Positions 25,499 to 38,720 of a stretch of DNA of 64,000 bases are shown piece by piece (position 1 is the first letter of the stretch; every line of letters starts with the position of its first letter). The translations under genes and the position numbers were made by a program. The notes beneath the pieces are model-generated. The model was not told where the DNA came from, made no database searches, and was given only the letters and a program-made list of their open reading frames with translations. Source of the DNA: Tillandsia leiboldiana (taxonomy: Eukaryota > Streptophyta > Magnoliopsida > Poales > Bromeliaceae); assembly GCA_029204045.2 (NCBI GenBank), contig CM055066.1, positions 620,001-684,000 of the forward strand, given 5' to 3'.

Positions 25499-26678
25499 AG
25501 TGCAGAAGGTCGACTCCGTCTCACTTCCAGTGGCAACTCCTGAATCCTGATAGCAGTTGAATGAGTTAGATCGATGTACCCAGATTTCTTTCATTTGGAT
25601 AGTACATGATCAGGCTTAACAACTGTCATAATCGGACGCCTATGGTTGAGTTCTTGGTTGCCCTTCTCTCAAGAATGGATGCGTCTTTCTGATGTCCCGC
25701 CCATGTTGGTGTAATTATGTGTGCAGAACTCCCTCTAAGTTTCTTACTGAAGATGTGTAGTTCTGTTAAAAGGCTTTGTTGCATATTATTGTTCAAATCC
25801 AGGAAAAATCTGATGATTCCAACTTATCTTTCCTGGGTCAAATACTTGAATGTTAAGATGATATTGTTTTTAGTTTTGATGGATCATGTGTGTTTTGTAT
25901 GCTCTCCCCCCCCCCCCTTTTTTGGTTCTCTTATTTTTGTATTCTAGGCAAGCGGCCTAAGAAATGTTAGTTTGCTCTGTTTTGGCCTCTTCTTGTTCCA
26001 AGAGTGGCCTACTTGAACGGTAAACCATTTTTAAGGTGGAAAAGGCGAGCCAAACAGGAAAAGCCTCCCTATTTAGGGCTCTATTTGAGATTGTGAGGAG
26101 ATTTATCATGCGGTGAAAACATATGATGAAAAAATATTTCATCAAAAAATACAGAAGTATAAATTTTTAATTATATTTGATCTTATAACATTCGATGAAC
26201 TTCAATACCAAACAAATCCTAATTCTACTTGCACAGGTAGATAAAGTGTGATAGGAAAACATAATTTAAATTTAGGATAGTGGGGACATATGGCCTAATA
26301 TTTCTCGTTGCGTTCGATAAATAGAAAATCTGAGTATTTGCCGTGTCAAAAACTAGATATTACTTTTGATCTTTTAAGTTGAAATTTTTCTATTGCACGT
26401 TTCTACTTTATTGCACTGAGCTATTATATAGGAGAGTTCTGAAGAGAACTATTAGTAGTGTTTTGTTAAACATTATCGGAAAAAAAAATTTATTGAGTTT
26501 CGCATATGAATATTTGCTCGTGAGTTTGCATCTAATTTGTCATTATTTTTGCTATTTCATGTTTAAATCTGTTACCTAACAAATAATAGAGAGAAATCAA
26601 TTATACTCAACATTTCACATACTTTCAATGTTTAAGCCACATGCTTGGACTTTAAAACGGATTGAACCTTTGCGATTG

Positions 26679-26680
<2 letters not shown>
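25499..26680. other. SMO2 3' UTR and downstream spacer
   Basis: The first few hundred bases are probably the SMO2 3' UTR. A C9/T6 run occurs at 25907-25922. No coding region or repeat family is recognised in the rest. Confidence 0.4.
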
Positions 26681-26714
<34 letters not shown>

Positions 26715-27895
26715 GAGCAACAAGGCGTAGAATGATAGAGGTGCATACTTAAATGACTTGAAATTTTTTTTTGCAAAAGTAGATATAAAGGAGGCTAGGG
26801 GTACTGGACTTGAAAAATAAGAATATAACACTTCTTGTTAAATGGTGGTGGAAATTCTTTATAAAGTCGGAAAGGTAGCGGGTTAAGCTCATAAATGCAA
26901 GATATTATAATATACTACAATAAAAGGAGGCCACTGAAAGAGGGACAGTCTCTCACTCCCAACTCGCAATGGTGGAAAGCGGTGTTAAAGCAAAAGAAAG
27001 TATTTCGATGGGGAGTAAATTACACTTTGGGTAATGAAATGTACATTAAGTTATGGTCAGACAGATGGTGCAATGAGATCACGCTACCATTCCATTTCCT
27101 AGATATTTATAATAAAGTTAGAAAAAAGAGCCTTAAGGAACATGAGTGTGGCAACGAACACTAATAGAACTGAAGAAATATTTTAAGATGGCTTTGGTGT
27201 GTGTCCATGTTGGATGCTTCGAGGGTACAAATGCTTAAGGATTTGATTTCTAGATACTGCTTACAAAACAAACCCGATGTAATACGTTGGCAGTGGGAGA
27301 AGAGGAACAAATTTACAATGAACTCCGGCCTTATACAAAATGATTAGCGATAGAGGACTCAGGGATCTGTTGTTGCGCGTATCTGGACGCTTAAACTACC
27401 TACAAAATTTAAAATATTTGTTTGGCTAATCCTATAGAGCATTCTTACAAAGGACAATCTTATGAAAAGGGAGTGGTGGGGGAATCAAACTTGTGTTCTG
27501 TGTGGGGGTGCGCCTGAGACTATTGACCACCTGCTAATTTGGTGTGTTTACTGTTATTTTTTGATCGTGCAGTATTTAAAAGTAGAAGATGTTAATTATT
27601 ATGTGACCAAATTTGAATGAGGGGGCCACTCAAGACGCGGATAAATAGTTGGTCGTGTTAGCGGCTAGCTAGTGAGCAGTCTGGTTAGACAGAAATAACA
27701 TAATCTTCAATCAGAATGAGTCAAACTCTTTGTGTATAATCGAAAGAATTAGTTATATTGTTAAATTGTAGTAGGCTGACGTTAAGTAAAACTTTTTTTT
27801 TTTTTTCGTTCGAGATCTGGCTGTCTTATTATTGTAACTAAATTCAATTATTTATTGAATGAAGTAAGTAGCATATTATCTCTCTAAAAAAAAAT
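26680..27895 (+). mobile_element. 5'-truncated LINE remnant (RT end and zf-RVT)
   Basis: Plus-strand frames carry GLGVLDLKNKNITLLVKWWW (about 26793-26860), then WWKAVLKQKKVFRWGVNYTLGN and KLWSDRWCN (26970-27080). Further on come FKIFVWLIL (about 27409-27436), CVLCGGAPETIDHLL and W-x-R-N. These are the 3' domain of plant non-LTR retrotransposon polyproteins. Several frameshifts and stops mark it as dead. It ends with GAATGAAGTAAGTAGCATATTATC, TCTCTC and poly-A at about 27890. A poly-T run of about 31 bases precedes it. Confidence 0.75.
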
Positions 27896-28042
27896 GCTCA
27901 ACATTGGCTATGCTTAAGATAATTCTCGAATCATGCATGTGGTAGATCACTAAACCGAATTTGTAAGCTAAACTATTTGTAATCAATGAGTAATTGTCAT
28001 AGATGCTAATACATGCCTAGTAATAAGGTGACACACTCATTA

Positions 28043-28047
<5 letters not shown>

Positions 28048-28079
<32 letters not shown>

Positions 28080-28080
28080 G
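28048..28080. repeat. (GA)n microsatellite
   Basis: Perfect GA with one GG interruption. Confidence 0.9.
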
Positions 28081-28427
28081 CTAGTGCTTTTTATTCGCTT
28101 AAAAAATGTGTGACGATCAATGACATAGACTCTAAATCTAAGACTCCTAGTCTCAACTGCACCCAATTAATGCGTTGAAATTATAAAGAATATGACCTTC
28201 ACAATCAAGGACGATTTGCTCATATATATATGTGCTGAGTAATTAATGGAGAGATCTCCCATATTAATCCTAAGTTTGGTCGAGTAGTATCTAATACTTG
28301 TAAGAGCTGACCTTCAAAATAGACTCACTAAGAAGGCACTTGTAGGCCCCAGATTTAACCAATCTACACAATCAAAAATATAAAATGCCACAACTTTGAC
28401 TACTGTGGACATTTTGATTCCAAATGG

Positions 28428-28429
<2 letters not shown>

Positions 28430-28478
<49 letters not shown>
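28430..28478. repeat. (TA)n microsatellite bordering a foldback MITE
   Basis: About 49 bases of TA are directly followed by the inverted-repeat element 28479-28718. Confidence 0.95.
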
Positions 28479-28482
<4 letters not shown>

Positions 28483-28718
28483 GTCCAGCTATAATACTAT
28501 CGATACCACCAAGCAATTGTCGCTATCAAGTTTTCAGCCGTTGGATGAAAAAATATGCGATTGGGATTATAGTGGTCCCCTAAAATTTTTACTATTCAAC
28601 CAACCACCTAGTAAACTCCACAGGATCACTATCATCTTAACCACACATCATTTAATCCAAAGTCTAAAAACTTGATAGCATCAATAGCTTGGTGCTATCG
28701 ATAGTATTCCAGTCTAAT
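28479..28718. mobile_element. Foldback MITE between (TA)n and (CT)n tracts
   Basis: The left arm runs GAGTCCAGCTATAATACTAT then CGATACCACCAAGC. The reverse complement of the right arm runs GACTGGAATACTATCGATAG then CACCAAGCTATTG. Both continue with GCTATCAAGTTTT and GTTGGAT. The whole 240-base element can fold back. The borders are microsatellite, recalling microsatellite-targeting elements such as rice Micron. It is non-coding. Confidence 0.65.

Positions 28719-28764
<46 letters not shown>
28719..28764. repeat. (CT)n-(TA)n compound microsatellite
   Basis: CT repeats at 28719-28745 are followed by TA repeats to 28764. The tract separates two related foldback elements. Confidence 0.9.
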
Positions 28765-28990
28765 GTTAGATTGAAATATTATTAATAGTACAAAATTATT
28801 GGTGCTATTAAGTTTTTAACAGTTGAATTAAAAGATGTGTGATTGAGATGATGGTGGGCCTCTTGGGTTTAATGGGTGGTTGGAAAAATAATAAAATTTA
28901 ACGGATGAAAATAATTAAAGAGCTTGATTTAAAGGTAGAAAATTTGATAGCACCAAATACTTGGTACTATTGATAGTATAGTAGCCGGAC

Positions 28991-28992
<2 letters not shown>
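28765..28992. mobile_element. Foldback MITE, diverged second copy
   Basis: The left arm (ATTATTAATAGTACAAAATT, GGTGCTATTAAG) pairs with the right arm (CTTGGTACTATTGATAGTAT, AGTAGCCGGACTATA). It shares the arm words of 28479-28718 and again lies between TA tracts. Confidence 0.6.
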
Positions 28993-29042
<50 letters not shown>

Positions 29043-29050
29043 AAGAGAGA
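28992..29050. repeat. (TA)n-(GA)n compound microsatellite
   Basis: TA repeats with one TG interruption pass into GA repeats. Confidence 0.9.
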
Positions 29051-30406
<1,356 letters not shown>

Positions 30407-30410
30407 CTAT

Positions 30411-30422
30411 ATATATATATAT

Positions 30423-30460
<38 letters not shown>

Positions 30461-30461
30461 A
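30411..30461. repeat. (TA)n-(GAT)n compound microsatellite
   Basis: A short TA tract followed by about 12 GAT units. Confidence 0.9.
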
Positions 30462-30656
30462 AGTATCCATCATCAGTGACATACACACACATACATGGAA
30501 TTAAACTGTTGGGAGTGGGATACATTGCTTTAAATCCAAAAGGTCTTTGGGATTTTAACTTCGTATTTTGTTCTTTGGAGGAGGAGCAAATTGGGATTGT
30601 CGTTTTCTTGGGGTCCAACCAACTTTTTGCTAGAGCTGGTGCACGTGAATGCACAG

Positions 30657-30659
<3 letters not shown>

Positions 30660-30733
<74 letters not shown>
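30660..30733. repeat. (TA)n microsatellite
   Basis: About 74 bases of perfect TA. Confidence 0.95.
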
Positions 30734-30735
<2 letters not shown>

Positions 30736-31964
30736 CAAATAATACTATACTTGTGTGTATAAATTCTACAATAATTTATGAAAATGCATATGAATAACTT
30801 AACTAAATATTAGTAGAAAAGAGGAGTGCTTGCAAAAAGTAGGAGAGAATATGCATAATTTACGAGAGTAAAAATTTAAAATCCATGGATTAATTATGTG
30901 GCTACAAGTATAAAATTTATGTAGTTGACAATTGTTCTAGCTGCCATGAAGCTTTCGTATAAATAAAAATAAAAATAATAATTACTAAATAAATAAATCA
31001 TAAAATTATATATATAAAAATAAAGATATAAAAATTTACGTGAAAAAATTTTATACAAAAAAAAAATTACGTACAAAAGAAAAAAAAAATTTACTATCTG
31101 TACAATCGGAGAAAAAATAAAAAAATATTTTATAACAGATTTCTTTTTAATTGTTCGAACCCTTTGCTTCACACTACATACATCTTTGTTTTTTTCTCAA
31201 ATTATTTTTTTAAATTTATCGTATCGCAAAATCGCAAAATCGTCGGCAAATTAGAAACATAAAATTAAAAACGATAATTAAATTTCAAAACGCATCTAAC
31301 AACTATACATTTTCTCAAGTTTGAAACTCCAAGTAGCGTTTCTAGCTAGATTGATGAACTTCAAACTAAGGAAACATCTTTTCATAAAAAAAAAAAAAGA
31401 TCAGACCTTCTAGAAATTATAGAAATTAATACATAGATCCTAACTCTTCCATACTTACCTAATTTTTTATAGTAGAAAATTAATTGAGTTTCTTTAATAT
31501 ATTGCGGTCCAAAATCCATATATATACTCGTCAGATAATTAATTTTTTAGTCTTTAACCATTATTTTCTTCCATGATCATAATTAAAAAAAAAAACAGTA
31601 GCTTAAGCCTTAGAAAAGTTATTTCACATGGTACTAGAATATTGGTTTTTTGAGTTTAAGATTTTTCAGGCTTTTAAATTAACATAATTCTTCCTTAGAA
31701 CAGAAAAATAATAATATTAATTAGATTTCAAACTAATTAATTAATCTATTGGGTTTGAGGTTTATGGGTTAAAAAAAAAAAAAGGGTCGGCTCAATATCT
31801 ACCATTTTTACATATAGTTCAAGTTCTGGACATAGCTACAAATCATTTTGGCACATTTTCTACAAGTAGAACAAAGAATAGCTTCAAATATTGCGAGAAT
31901 TAATTGTTAGATAAGTAATTGGAACTCCAAGTATGGAGGAATATAAAAGTGTCCTAGTGTTTAA

Positions 31965-33610
31965 TTTTATAAGTTTAATTGGACTATAATTTGGGTAGGT
32001 TTTTAATGTAAATTATAAATATAGTATTAGTATTTTTTTTATGGTGGTGATATGGCTTAATTAGCTATATCCATATGTATGACCAAGATGTCTATAATTT
32101 TGGATACATTAAGTGTATGGGTGCGTCAAAAAAAAAAATCTTCTAGATTTATAAAAGACGAGAGAAAAATGAGAGAGATTTAGGAAGACAGTTTGAGTTG
32201 AATCTACTCTGTGTAGAAGAAAAGTCAAATGTAATTTTTTTTTTGGTTAATGAATTTTATTTCACCCTTATTTTCTGTTTTGATTTGTTCTCTTTTGTGG
32301 TTATGCCAGTGTCAGTTTCAGTTTTTGTTGAGGAGACGGATTTTTTTGTAAAAACCTAATTTGACATTTTCGTTACGAAAGCCCAACAACCAGTATCGAA
32401 ATAAGTACTAGATCAACAACAGTCGGTATCAAAGTGAATTTCGAATTTACAAAATCTGGTATCAAGACGAGTATTAGTTTTTTTTTTTTTTTTTTTTTGA
32501 GAGAAAGGTAGCATGCTATCTGCTTCGTTTATAAACTTAGCTAAAAACGTGAAACAACTAGGCTTCGAACTCAGGTCTCGGATATCAACCACCAAGCTCT
32601 TTGCCACTTGCGCTAGAAACGGTTGATATCAGAGTGTAAGATTATCGATTCTCGGAAGAGATCAACATAAGAACACGATGCTATCGATCTCCGGGAGTCA
32701 TCAATGTTAAAGCACAATTTGATCTAGGCGTGTTGGACTTGAAAGTTTGTAATTTTTCGACTTCGGGTGGAACTATGTGGGTTTAAAAGTAAGATCAGAT
32801 TGGTGAATAAGCACAGAAACATGAACGTTCTGAAGAAGAGTACAATCAGAATGGAAGTGAAGACAATTTAGGTTTCAAAATTTCGGAAAGGTGTGATTGC
32901 TCGAGGTGGAGCGACGGATATAGCGATATCGAGCGAAGGAGATAAATTTGAGGTGGTGCTTGCGTGATGAGCTCGACGTGGCGTTTAAAAATTACAAATC
33001 AAATCAAGATAGAAATGATTAAAATTTAATTAGATTTGTAGTTGAAACTTAGTTGGATTAGAATTAATATTTAAATCTGTTGGAGATAAATTAATTAAAA
33101 TTTAAATATTAATTAGAGTATAAATCTAATTAAACTAAAATTTGGGTAGATTTTTTATGTCCGCTATTAATATAGTTTATGGTTTAGCCATACCTATATA
33201 GATGACCAAACTGTGTATAATTTTAGATGCACCTGGTGTATGGATGCGTCCAAAAAAGAAAAAAAATTTGGATTTATAAAAAACGATAGAAGGATAAGAG
33301 ATATTCAAAAAGATGGCTTGAGTTAAAATTACTCTGTATAGAAGAGAAGTCATGTATAATTCTACTCTTGATTAATAAATCTTATTTCATCCGTATTTTC
33401 TATTCTGATTTTTTCTTTTTTGTAGTTGTGTCGGTTCCAATTTTTATTGAGAAGAAGAATTTTTGAATTTTTAATAAAAATTCGATTTAATGTTTTCGTT
33501 ACGAAATCTCAACAACCGATAGCGAAGTAAATACTAGATCAATAGTAGTCGGTATCAGAACGAATTACAGAATTACAAAATCTGATAACAGGACGAGTAC
33601 CAGATTCCCA
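31965..33610 (+). repeat. Pair of diverged ~490-bp direct repeats, TRIM-like
   Basis: Block 31965-32477 and block 33118-33610 share the same order of phrases: ATTTGGGTAGG, GTATGG-TGCGTC, GAGTT-ACTCTGT, TCATTTTCGTTACGAAA, CTCAACAACCG and AGTCGGTATCA. The GGTATCA word resembles the primer-binding site for initiator Met-tRNA used by many plant LTR elements. No gag-pol coding is present. A small non-autonomous LTR element or tandem remnant is likely. The boundaries are approximate, and a related fragment occurs at 60735-60855. Confidence 0.45.
32478..32620 (-). mobile_element. tRNA-like SINE, copy 2, inside the TRIM-like repeat
   Basis: A poly-T start (32478-32498) is followed, on the minus strand, by the SINE body. 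The tail hairpin is GATAGCATGCTACC, the B-box-like word is GTTCGAAGC and the A-box-like word is TGGCAAAGAGCTTGG. It interrupts the direct-repeat element, so it inserted later. Confidence 0.7.
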
Positions 33611-33891
33611 AGAAAGCATTTGCCTATCAATAGTGAAAAATAGAACTATCAATAATAAGTTCATAAAAGTGTTTTGGACCATCACATTGTTTGGCTATGT
33701 TAAAGTATATAGTCCAGTCATAATTGAATTTTCTGCATTGGTGGCTTAGAACCATGGATATTTCTTTTTTTTTTTTGGCTATAACAGAAGAGTATAAAAC
33801 TTTTGTATTGGCCAAATGCCTAGGTTAAGAGTGGTGGTAAGTTAAGCAAAACCATACACGGAACCAAACATGCCTAAGTGTAAAAGAAAAA

Positions 33892-34167
33892 GGAAATTGC
33901 TAGATGTACACCCCAATTGGGGTGTACATTTTACACCCACCCTATTCTGTAGTGGGGATGAATTTTTCTCGTCCCATCGATAGGACGAGTGAAAGAATAC
34001 CCACCTCAGAATGAAGTGGGTGTAGGATGTACACCCCATTTGAGATGTACATGGAGTGGGGTGAATTTTTCTCGTCCCATCGATGGGACGAGTGAAAGAA
34101 TACTCACCTTAGAATAAAATAGGTGTAGGATGTACATTCCAGTTGAGATGTACACGTAGCACTTCTC
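33892..34167. mobile_element. Multi-hairpin MITE, copy B (internally duplicated)
   Basis: The left end is GGAAATTGCTAGATGTACA; the right-end complement is GAGAAGTGCTACGTGTACA. AAAGAAAAA flanks both sides (33883-33891 and 34168-34176), a 9-bp target-site duplication. It has the same hairpin order as copy A, with a different central stem (CTCGTCC-ATCGATA-GGACGAG). A 103-base internal unit (from 33961 and again from 34064) is tandemly duplicated, adding a second central hairpin. The 9-bp duplication fits a Mutator-derived MITE; that is inference. Confidence 0.75.
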
Positions 34168-34560
34168 AAAGAAAAAACAACACAACTGCCAAAAAAAAAA
34201 AACCACGGAAAGATATATACGTAGATAAGTCCAACAGTGATGGCATCAACCCTTTCTGTAAGTGTCATGGGGCCTCTCAAAAGCAGATACCCTGTCAAAT
34301 TTTAACCCTTTAGTCGACCCACATGATACAACATCAACATGTCAAATAATTGGGTCTAAAATATAACAGAAACATCTCTTAAGCATTGGATAATCCAAAA
34401 GCTCGTACTATAGAATGGGACTGGCCATATAGAAGAGAAACTAAAAAATATTCTCTCACAGCACTTCAAGTAGTACCATCTACATTACCACTTAATTAGC
34501 TAACAAAAGATTGTTGAACTGTTCTCAGCTTCAGTCCAACTTGCCCCCCGAGTGAAGGTA

Positions 34561-34582
34561 GAAAAAAAAAAAAAAAAAAAAA
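34561..34582. repeat. Poly-A tract
   Basis: 22 consecutive A residues with no attached element recognised. Confidence 0.8.
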
Positions 34583-34816
34583 ACCAAATGATACCACTTA
34601 TGAAGCCAAAATACTCTCTCTCTTTCTCTTTCTTTAATATGGCATGATGCCACAACAATTTTATGCTTGAATCAATAGTATGAAATATCTATCAGAAGTG
34701 TTGTGTTACTCATAGGAACTTTATAAAATAAAACATGGAGAATGTCTGAACCACGTTTTAAGAGATAAAAGAATTAAAATATACAAGAAAAGCGCATATA
34801 TATATATATATATATA

Positions 34817-35025
34817 GTAGAGTTTATATACTTTTAAAAATACAAGTCAATTTATGCTTGTGAATTTTTTACCATTAAATTTGTATTAGGATTTGTGCTA
34901 TTGTAAAATCAACTAAAGAAAGAAAAAGAAAAAGTAAAAAACACAAATCCCAATACAAATCTAATGGTAAAAAATTTACCAGCATGGATGGACTTGTTCT
35001 TTTAAAAGCATATAAGCTCAACTCT
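34817..35025. mobile_element. Foldback MITE, CTTATAT/AAGTACAA arm family, copy 2
   Basis: The left arm (AGAGTTTATATACTTTTAAA) pairs with the right arm (TTTAAAAGCATATAAGCTCA) and inward through AATTTTTTACCATTAAATTTG. It is flanked on the left by a TA tract. Confidence 0.65.
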
Positions 35026-35061
35026 ATATAAGCTCTACTCTACTCTATATAAGCTCTATAT

Positions 35062-35271
35062 AGAGTAGAGCTTATTTGCTTTTAAAAGTACAAGCCATCC
35101 ATGCTCGTAAATTTTTTATCATTTGATGTGTATTGGGATTTGTATTTTTTACTCTCTTTTTTTTTCTCTTTTTAGTTGTTACAATAGCACAAATCTCAAT
35201 ACAAATTCAATGGTAAAAAATTCACAAGCATAAATTAGCTTGTATTTTTAAAAGTATATAAGTTCTACTCT
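35062..35271. mobile_element. Foldback MITE, CTTATAT/AAGTACAA arm family, copy 3
   Basis: Starts AGAGTAGAGCTTATTTGC and ends ATATAAGTTCTACTCT. It lies 37 bases from copy 2, and the spacer repeats CTCTATATAAGCTCTA. It is followed by CT and TA microsatellites at 35269-35319. Confidence 0.65.
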
Positions 35272-35283
35272 CTCTCTCTCTCT

Positions 35284-35319
<36 letters not shown>

Positions 35320-35410
35320 CTCTACAAATCTTTATTCAAAAACTGAAAAACTATAAGTACAAATGATTTGGTGCTTTTAAAAGCATAGAAGTTCAATTAT
35401 ATATATACAT

Positions 35411-35945
35411 ATTTGTTGGAGCTAGGCTCCATACTTTCGAAAGTACAAAAATCTCTGTACTTGTAAATTGTTTTCAATGATGAAATATTCGATTAGGCGA
35501 TCGATTTAATTAGACTTGATTTATAATGTTGGAACTATTTAGAAATCAAATTTCATAATTTTTTACTTTATTTGCCTAGTGAACGAGTAGTTCCAAAATG
35601 AACGTCTGAAAATAAAATCTCATAAAAAATAGTGATAAAAGATTCAAATTTCAAATTAAAAATATTGATCTTACTCTTGATGTTAAATAGAATTTTTTAT
35701 TAAACTTTCACCTAATTTAAATTATTCTACACCGTTAAACTTACAAGTGTGCCACATCGGCCGTTAAAATAGTAATTTTTGACTCTTTGATCACTTGATA
35801 AATGATGCCGAAGATTTATTAAATTTAGATTTTAAATAGTTCTAATAGCGTAGGTCATACATAACAGAGCCGATTGTCGAATCAGATGTTCTATTATCGA
35901 AAATAATTTATAAATATAAAAACCTTCGTACTATCGAAACCACAT
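35411..35945. mobile_element. Long foldback element (about 530 bp), copy 1
   Basis: The left end (CTTTCGAAAGTACAAAAATC, GTTTTCAATGATGAAATATT) is partly complementary to the right end (AAAATAATTTATAAATATAA, AACCTTCGTACTATCGAAAC). The interior shares phrases with 42327-42870 and 48312-48838, for example ACCGTTAAACTTACAAGTGT. It is non-coding. Confidence 0.45.
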
Positions 35946-36074
35946 GAGACGAATTTGTTGATGAGTGGCTATATGTTGAATTCCTGGTACATGTTTTTGA
36001 ACGAATTGATGCACTTTACATAGTGAATAACATTTGGTCATAAACTTATTAGATTAAACAATTACTATGTTATC

Positions 36075-36235
36075 AACTGTCCTTAGTGCAAGTGGCAAAG
36101 GGCTTGGTGGTTGATACCTATGACCCGAGTTCGCAGTCTAGTTGCTTCACATTTCCAGCTAAATTTATTTAAAAAATAAACGAAGTGATAGTATGCTACC
36201 TTTCTCTCTCAAAAAAAAAAAAAAAAAACAAAAAA
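36075..36235 (+). mobile_element. tRNA-like SINE, copy 3
   Basis: TGGCAAAGGGCTTGG (A-box-like) and a B-box-like word changed to GTTCGCAGT. The tail is GATAGTATGCTACC, TTTCTCTCTC and poly-A. Flanks ACAATTACTATGTTATC (36058-36074) and ACAAATACTATGTTTTC (36236-36252) form a long target-site duplication with two mismatches. Confidence 0.75.
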
Positions 36236-36252
36236 ACAAATACTATGTTTTC

Positions 36253-37720
36253 CAGTGATTGAGTGTCATATCATATCATAGCCACTCGCCACTCGTATTA
36301 TCTCTCGTCGTTTCTATTCCTAGTGTTTATTGGAGACCCTATTTCTTTGTTGTCTAGGGAAACCAGGAAGTAGAAGGACATTGGCCTCATCTTCATTAAA
36401 ATTTTACGTAAATTGAGAATGGAGACATGTGAAGTAAAACCTCCAAAAAGGACACTTCGATCGAGAAGTGTTTTGTTTCTCATAGCAACACCAGGTCCTT
36501 AATATTGAATACTAATTAAATTGATAGTTATTGGTAGTGTATTTAGCCTTTCTCAGTTGTCTGATACTCTGAAGCTAATGGTGAGGTATATGCCACGCCT
36601 TGTTACTACTTGACAGTTATAACTAAACAAATATATAAAGCCGAACTCACCTTTTCTTGTGGAAGATCCAAAGAAGATAATGAGCATTAACTTTAAATTT
36701 CTAAAGCAGTTCCGCCACTATTGCTTAGTCATGACACTGCACAAGATCACTCAACTTAAAATAAATATCTTGTTTTCTTTGCCTATATATAGATCATTGA
36801 TCATTCGCATGTAGCGCCAATAATGTTTAATTTTTTTTATCGAGGATTATTTGATCGTATCATTCTGGGAAGTGGAAATATTTAAATGCATAGGAAAAGA
36901 ATAATGGGAAAATAATTAGACAAAGGTCACAAGACAAGAGACTGGCAAGTATATGTACATATTTTTGTGATTTAATGACCACTTTGCATTGACTAATCTT
37001 GAATGATGTGACATAAGGATTCTAATCACATTCACTTGGCATACAAAACAAGTTAACGTATTTCTTTATTAAGCCTATACTGTTGGAATGATCAAGTTAA
37101 CAATGCTATACGAAGCCAGTAATTAATGTTGTATTTAGTATTGAGTCTTCAAGGCCATATAGATTATATATAGTATTCAGGCACTACTTGTTTATTATCA
37201 TGGGGCCATGATTAAGTTGTCATCGAAGTTTGAGTAGCTTGTTAAATCAGTGTACCGTGATTGTGCTAATCTTTTTCTTAACTATAATATGAGAATCGCC
37301 GCAGTTCTATACATTATTTATCAACTGGGAGTAGTGTAAAAACTAGAATGTGGTTGAGCAAGTAGTGGTTAGCAGTAGGCCCTTTTGCAGCTGTCCTAAC
37401 TTTGGTGATATAATAACAAACTAATTTTCAATTTATTGGTCTTGATTTGGTCACTTAATTAATTGTAATATAATTATCTAGCGAAAACATAATTAATTTA
37501 AATTTTACAAGGAATACAATTAATTAAGCTGCCTTCTAGTGACAAAGATAGAAATAATAGGTCACTATATATGGCAGGTAAAAGGGAAAGGAAAAAAAAT
37601 TAACTAGTACACATGCAGGTAAAAACTAGAAAAGCCTTCACTAAAACCAGGCAAGTATAGAAACACACACCACTACAACAACCTTGAGGAGACTTTTTAG
37701 CTAAGCTTCTTCTCTATAGA
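36253..37720. other. Spacer and promoter region of the C2H2 gene
   Basis: No coding region or repeat family is recognised. It is AT-rich DNA with low-copy character and includes the upstream promoter of the C2H2 zinc-finger gene. Confidence 0.4.
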
Positions 37721-37726
37721 CCCTCT

Positions 37727-37795
37727 ATGAAACATTCTATTTCTTCCCCCATCTTGGGTATAGATGATCACCGCCATCTGCATCCAATTTTGTAA
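37727..37795 (+). promoter_or_regulatory. Upstream ORF (22 codons) in C2H2 leader
   Basis: ATG at 37727 opens a frame of 22 codons ending TAA at 37793-37795, 88 bases before the main start. It is probably within the leader if transcription begins near 37680. No conserved peptide is recognised. Confidence 0.3.
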
Positions 37796-37883
37796 AAGTT
37801 CGTTTCGTCACGAAACAATCTAAGCATCTCCGAATTGTGTCTTCTTCCTTAGATCTTCTTCTTGACCTATGCACAGTGTAATA

Positions 37884-38720
37884 ATGGAGCAAGCTAAGCA
37901 CAGTTGGATGTGGGCTAGAAGGCAATTGACTGAAGGGCCTCTCCTTGGCTCCTCAATTCAAAGAATTGCCACCCCATCCTCCTATCATGAGTCATGGGAA
38001 GAACAAGCATTTGAGAAGGATTCTATAGGCCACTTAGGGGGATACATATGGCCTCCAAGATCCTATTCATGCAGTTTTTGTCGAAGAGAATTCCGATCAG
38101 CACAAGCTCTGGGCGGCCACATGAACGTTCATCGAAGGGATCGGGCAAGGCTTAAGCAATTATCTTCAAGCACTAGTAGTATGGAAGACCAAGAGAATAA
38201 TCAACAGGACCACCAAAATACTTGTACTACTACTCCATTAGTACACTCACATCAGGTTAGTTCCCTAGCATACAGCACCCCCTCAAACCCTAATTGTGGT
38301 GCTGTGGCATCACTTATCTCTTCAAGGGTTTCAGAAGATAGTGATCACACCTTGGTTTCTCCTCCTTCCTATTCTTCATCTCTCATCAAGGAGAACACAA
38401 AGGAACAGCTTCTTCCTACCGAGCGATTCCTCAGTGATCCAGCTCAAGTTGTGATGTTGGAGTTGAATCTTGGGAGGGAGAATTCAAAGCAAAGGGAAGT
38501 TAATTATTATTGTTGCAAATTAAGAGAAAAATCCGGAGATGAGGAGGAGACTATTAGTAGCAAGAGATGCCGCATAGATGCAATATTTCCTTTAGTCATG
38601 AAATCATCACCAGGTGAGCAGCATCACATACAATCTCAGGTTCTGAAAATAAGCCCCAGCCCAGTCGATGAATTAGATCTCGAGCTTAGGTTGGGTAGTA
38701 GTCCAAAAGTGAAGAAATAG
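37884..38720 (+). CDS. SUPERMAN-type single C2H2 zinc-finger repressor
   Basis: A single exon of 278 residues. I chose the ATG at 37884 because MEQAKHSWMW matches the N-terminus usual in this family; an in-frame ATG at 37869 would add five residues. One C2H2 finger lies at residues 63-83 (C63-x2-C66-x12-H79-x3-H83) with the plant-specific QALGGH helix at 74-79. A basic stretch (RRDRARLKQ) follows. The C-terminus carries an EAR repression motif, LDLELRLG, at 264-271. The finger plus EAR layout is that of SUPERMAN, RABBIT EARS and ZFP10/11-like nuclear repressors. These recruit TOPLESS-type corepressors in floral and lateral organ development. Which of them is the orthologue cannot be decided here. 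Confidence 0.9.
   Translation: MEQAKHSWMWARRQLTEGPLLGSSIQRIATPSSYHESWEEQAFEKDSIGHLGGYIWPPRSYSCSFCRREFRSAQALGGHMNVHRRDRARLKQLSSSTSSMEDQENNQQDHQNTCTTTPLVHSHQVSSLAYSTPSNPNCGAVASLISSRVSEDSDHTLVSPPSYSSSLIKENTKEQLLPTERFLSDPAQVVMLELNLGRENSKQREVNYYCCKLREKSGDEEETISSKRCRIDAIFPLVMKSSPGEQHHIQSQVLKISPSPVDELDLELRLGSSPKVKK

Noticed and set aside
30476..30797. Open frames ending in long Ile-Tyr runs
   Set aside because: These are translations of the (TA)n microsatellite, not proteins.
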